Assembly (NCBI RefSeq): GCF_900114215.1
Contig: NZ_FOSG01000002.1
Span: 372,001-436,000 of the forward strand
Reading direction: 5' to 3'
Origin: Streptomyces mangrovi
Lineage (GTDB): Bacteria; Actinomycetota; Actinomycetes; Streptomycetales; Streptomycetaceae
DNA: 64,000 bases
Shown here one piece after another: positions 62,446 to 64,000 of the stretch. Position 1 is the stretch's first letter; every line of letters starts with the position of its first letter. The notes beneath the pieces are model-generated. The model saw only the letters and a program-made list of their open reading frames with translations, searched no databases and had not been told where the DNA came from. Both the position numbers and the translations under genes were made by a program.

Positions 62446-63981
62446 ATGGCGCCGAGAGGTGACGGCGGGTCGGGCGTACGGTTCGGCGACCGGGGCGCCA
62501 CCGCGACGGAGTACCTCGGCATGCTCGTGGTGGCCGTCGCCGTCCTCGCCGCCGTGTCGGTCACCGGGGTCGGGCAGGCCGTCGGCGACCGCATCAGATG
62601 CGCCGTCGCCGGCATCGGCGGCGGAGGCTGCGGGAACGGGGGCGGCGACCGGGCCGCGCCCAGGACGGACGCCGACTACGAACCCACCATGTGCAACACC
62701 CGCAACTTCTCCGACAAGGCCGGCGCCAGGGGGAGGTTCATGTGGATCGAGTGGGGCGAGGAGTACGGCTTCAGACAGCAGACCCACCGGGCCAACACCG
62801 ACGTCAACGAGGACGGCCGGGTCGACGGGGACGACAGGCTCGTCCACATGACCTTCACCGACGCCGCCTCCGTCGGCGCCAAGGGCTCCGTCAGGACCGG
62901 CCTGAAGGTCGGCAGGCTGGGGACGGAGAGCGTCTCCCTCGGCGCCGGGCTCAAGGTCACCAACGGCGACACCTGGGTCTTCGAGAGCGAGGAGAAGGCC
63001 CAGCGCTTCCGCGACGACATCGAGATGCTCAAGACCTACGAGCTCACCAACCGGCACGCCGGCGAGGCCAGTGCCGGCAACGCCATCCTCGCCATCTTCG
63101 GCAAGGGGCCCATCGCCGAGGAACAGCGGCTGCGCGACCGGCTGGAGGAGCGGATCGGCGACCGGCACATCAGCTACGGCACGATCGGCCTCAACGGCAC
63201 CGCCGAGGCCGGACTCAAGCTCTCCGCCGGGGACGACGGGAAACTCTCCGCACGGCTCGGCGGCAACGTGGAGTTCGCCCCCGAGGTCACCGTCACCAAC
63301 GACAGGTTCCGCGGCACCAGGTCCTACACCTACACCGCCAGGCTCACCTACGGCGGCAAGGCGGGCTACGAGGCCGGGTTCCTCAAGGGCGACCACCACG
63401 GGAAGACCGCCCGCACCGGCTCGATGACCGTCGTCCGCGACGACGAGACCGGTGAACTGCTGCGCATCGTGATGACCCGGACCGTCGAGACCCGGGGCAG
63501 CGGCTACAGGGGGGAGGCCGGCGGGAGCAACGGCAGGAGCGGCGGCGACAAGCGGGGCGGCAGCGCCTCGGTCACCGACGACTCGGGAACGTCACAGCTC
63601 GAGGTCGTCACCGACATGGTCTCCTTCCCCCCGGGCGCGGAGGGGGACGCCGGCCGTGAGACCGCCCAGCGGTGGCTGGACGGGAACGGGGACGACACCG
63701 CGCCCTTCGCCTACATGTTCGACGGCCGCGCCCCGACCACCCGGCCCGGCGCCGACGACCCCTTCGGCCGGCTGATGTTCGACGAGGGCGTGTCCAGCAG
63801 GATGTCCTACGACGGGGAGACCGACGCCGCGGCCTACGGTTTCGAGGTGAACCTGGGGATGAGCCTGGGCTTCTCGGTCTCCACCGAGCAGAAGGAGGAG
63901 ACCCTGAGCGACGCGCGGTTCCTCGGGGCGCCGAAGGACGGAAGGCGCGAGTACGTCCCCTACAGCTACTGTGCGAACTGA
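62446..63981 (+). CDS. large pilin-headed exported protein of unknown function
   Basis: A 511-aa protein. A short basic leader ends in a class III motif, G17|ATATEY (Glu22 at +5), followed by the helix LGMLVVAVAVLAAVSVTGVG and a Gly-rich linker with Cys. The remaining 430 residues are Gly/Asp-rich and beta-like, with repeated strands (SVRTGLKVGRLGTESVSLGAGLKV, GTAEAGLKLSAGDDGKLSARLGGNVEF) and no family I can name. ACAGGGGG precedes the ATG. It shares the promoter element of the pilin and toxin genes, so it is probably a second cargo or tip protein of the Tad machine. Confidence 0.75.
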   Translation: MAPRGDGGSGVRFGDRGATATEYLGMLVVAVAVLAAVSVTGVGQAVGDRIRCAVAGIGGGGCGNGGGDRAAPRTDADYEPTMCNTRNFSDKAGARGRFMWIEWGEEYGFRQQTHRANTDVNEDGRVDGDDRLVHMTFTDAASVGAKGSVRTGLKVGRLGTESVSLGAGLKVTNGDTWVFESEEKAQRFRDDIEMLKTYELTNRHAGEASAGNAILAIFGKGPIAEEQRLRDRLEERIGDRHISYGTIGLNGTAEAGLKLSAGDDGKLSARLGGNVEFAPEVTVTNDRFRGTRSYTYTARLTYGGKAGYEAGFLKGDHHGKTARTGSMTVVRDDETGELLRIVMTRTVETRGSGYRGEAGGSNGRSGGDKRGGSASVTDDSGTSQLEVVTDMVSFPPGAEGDAGRETAQRWLDGNGDDTAPFAYMFDGRAPTTRPGADDPFGRLMFDEGVSSRMSYDGETDAAAYGFEVNLGMSLGFSVSTEQKEETLSDARFLGAPKDGRREYVPYSYCAN

Positions 63982-64000
63982 ACGCCCCTCCCGGCGGTAC

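Overview
The window looks like a chromosomal segment of a Streptomyces-type actinomycete. It is very GC-rich with a strong third-position G/C bias. GTG starts and 4-bp overlapping start/stop codons are common. It carries a WhiB-like protein, a SARP/AfsR-type regulator, a PhoH with PIN domain, and one TTA codon at the head of a regulator. Several genes appear leaderless, with a TANNNT hexamer 6-7 nt before the start codon. The order glpX - wbl - oxyR/ahpCD - two fumarases - PhoH resembles, from memory, the core region of Streptomyces chromosomes.

Left part (1-14.65 kb) is accessory. It holds an exported subtilisin-like protease (cut by the window edge), an exported M23 peptidase and a SARP-NB-ARC-TPR regulator. 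A divergent Crp/Fnr-type regulator with a TTA third codon is followed by a tightly overlapping four-gene operon: class III-like nucleotide cyclase, P-loop/HEAT-like protein, SPFH protein, and a small membrane protein resembling the Pycsar effector PycTM (DUF5706). This looks like an expanded cyclic-nucleotide defence cassette. Next come an orphan operator-like palindrome, a SNF2 helicase and an RHH/PIN toxin-antitoxin pair.

Middle part (14.65-44.1 kb) is mostly housekeeping: ychF, a DUF6542 membrane protein, ispH, xseAB, a DUF4245 protein, glpX, a WhiB-like gene, oxyR with ahpCD, a SpoIIE-type phosphatase, a methyltransferase, a DUF402 protein, class II and class I fumarases, a DUF1707 protein, a PadR-ABC operon, an SPFH/RHH pair, an AI-2E-type permease, a lytic-transglycosylase-like protein, phoH, a cis-prenyltransferase and an aldo/keto reductase.

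Right part (44.1-64 kb) is a Tad/Flp pilus locus, nearly all on the minus strand: unknown 294-aa protein, CpaB, CpaE, two TadE-like proteins, TadA, TadB, TadC, histidine kinase, response regulator, Flp pilin, TadG-like protein, two lipoproteins and an OmpA-domain protein. Next to it lie a polymorphic toxin (HINT plus Tox-REase-5-like nuclease domain) with an Imm52-like immunity protein, and a prepilin peptidase. The toxin and a 511-aa protein at the far right both carry the same G|xxxxE class III pilin signal as the Flp pilin. Five promoters in this region (pilin, toxin, 511-aa protein, prepilin peptidase, a membrane protein) share a 32-bp element of three GGGCCC boxes. In four of them it lies 20-21 bp upstream of a -10-like hexamer. 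This suggests one regulon, perhaps controlled by the embedded two-component system, that couples pilin, peptidase and toxin.

All calls are from reading the sequence; no database search was run.
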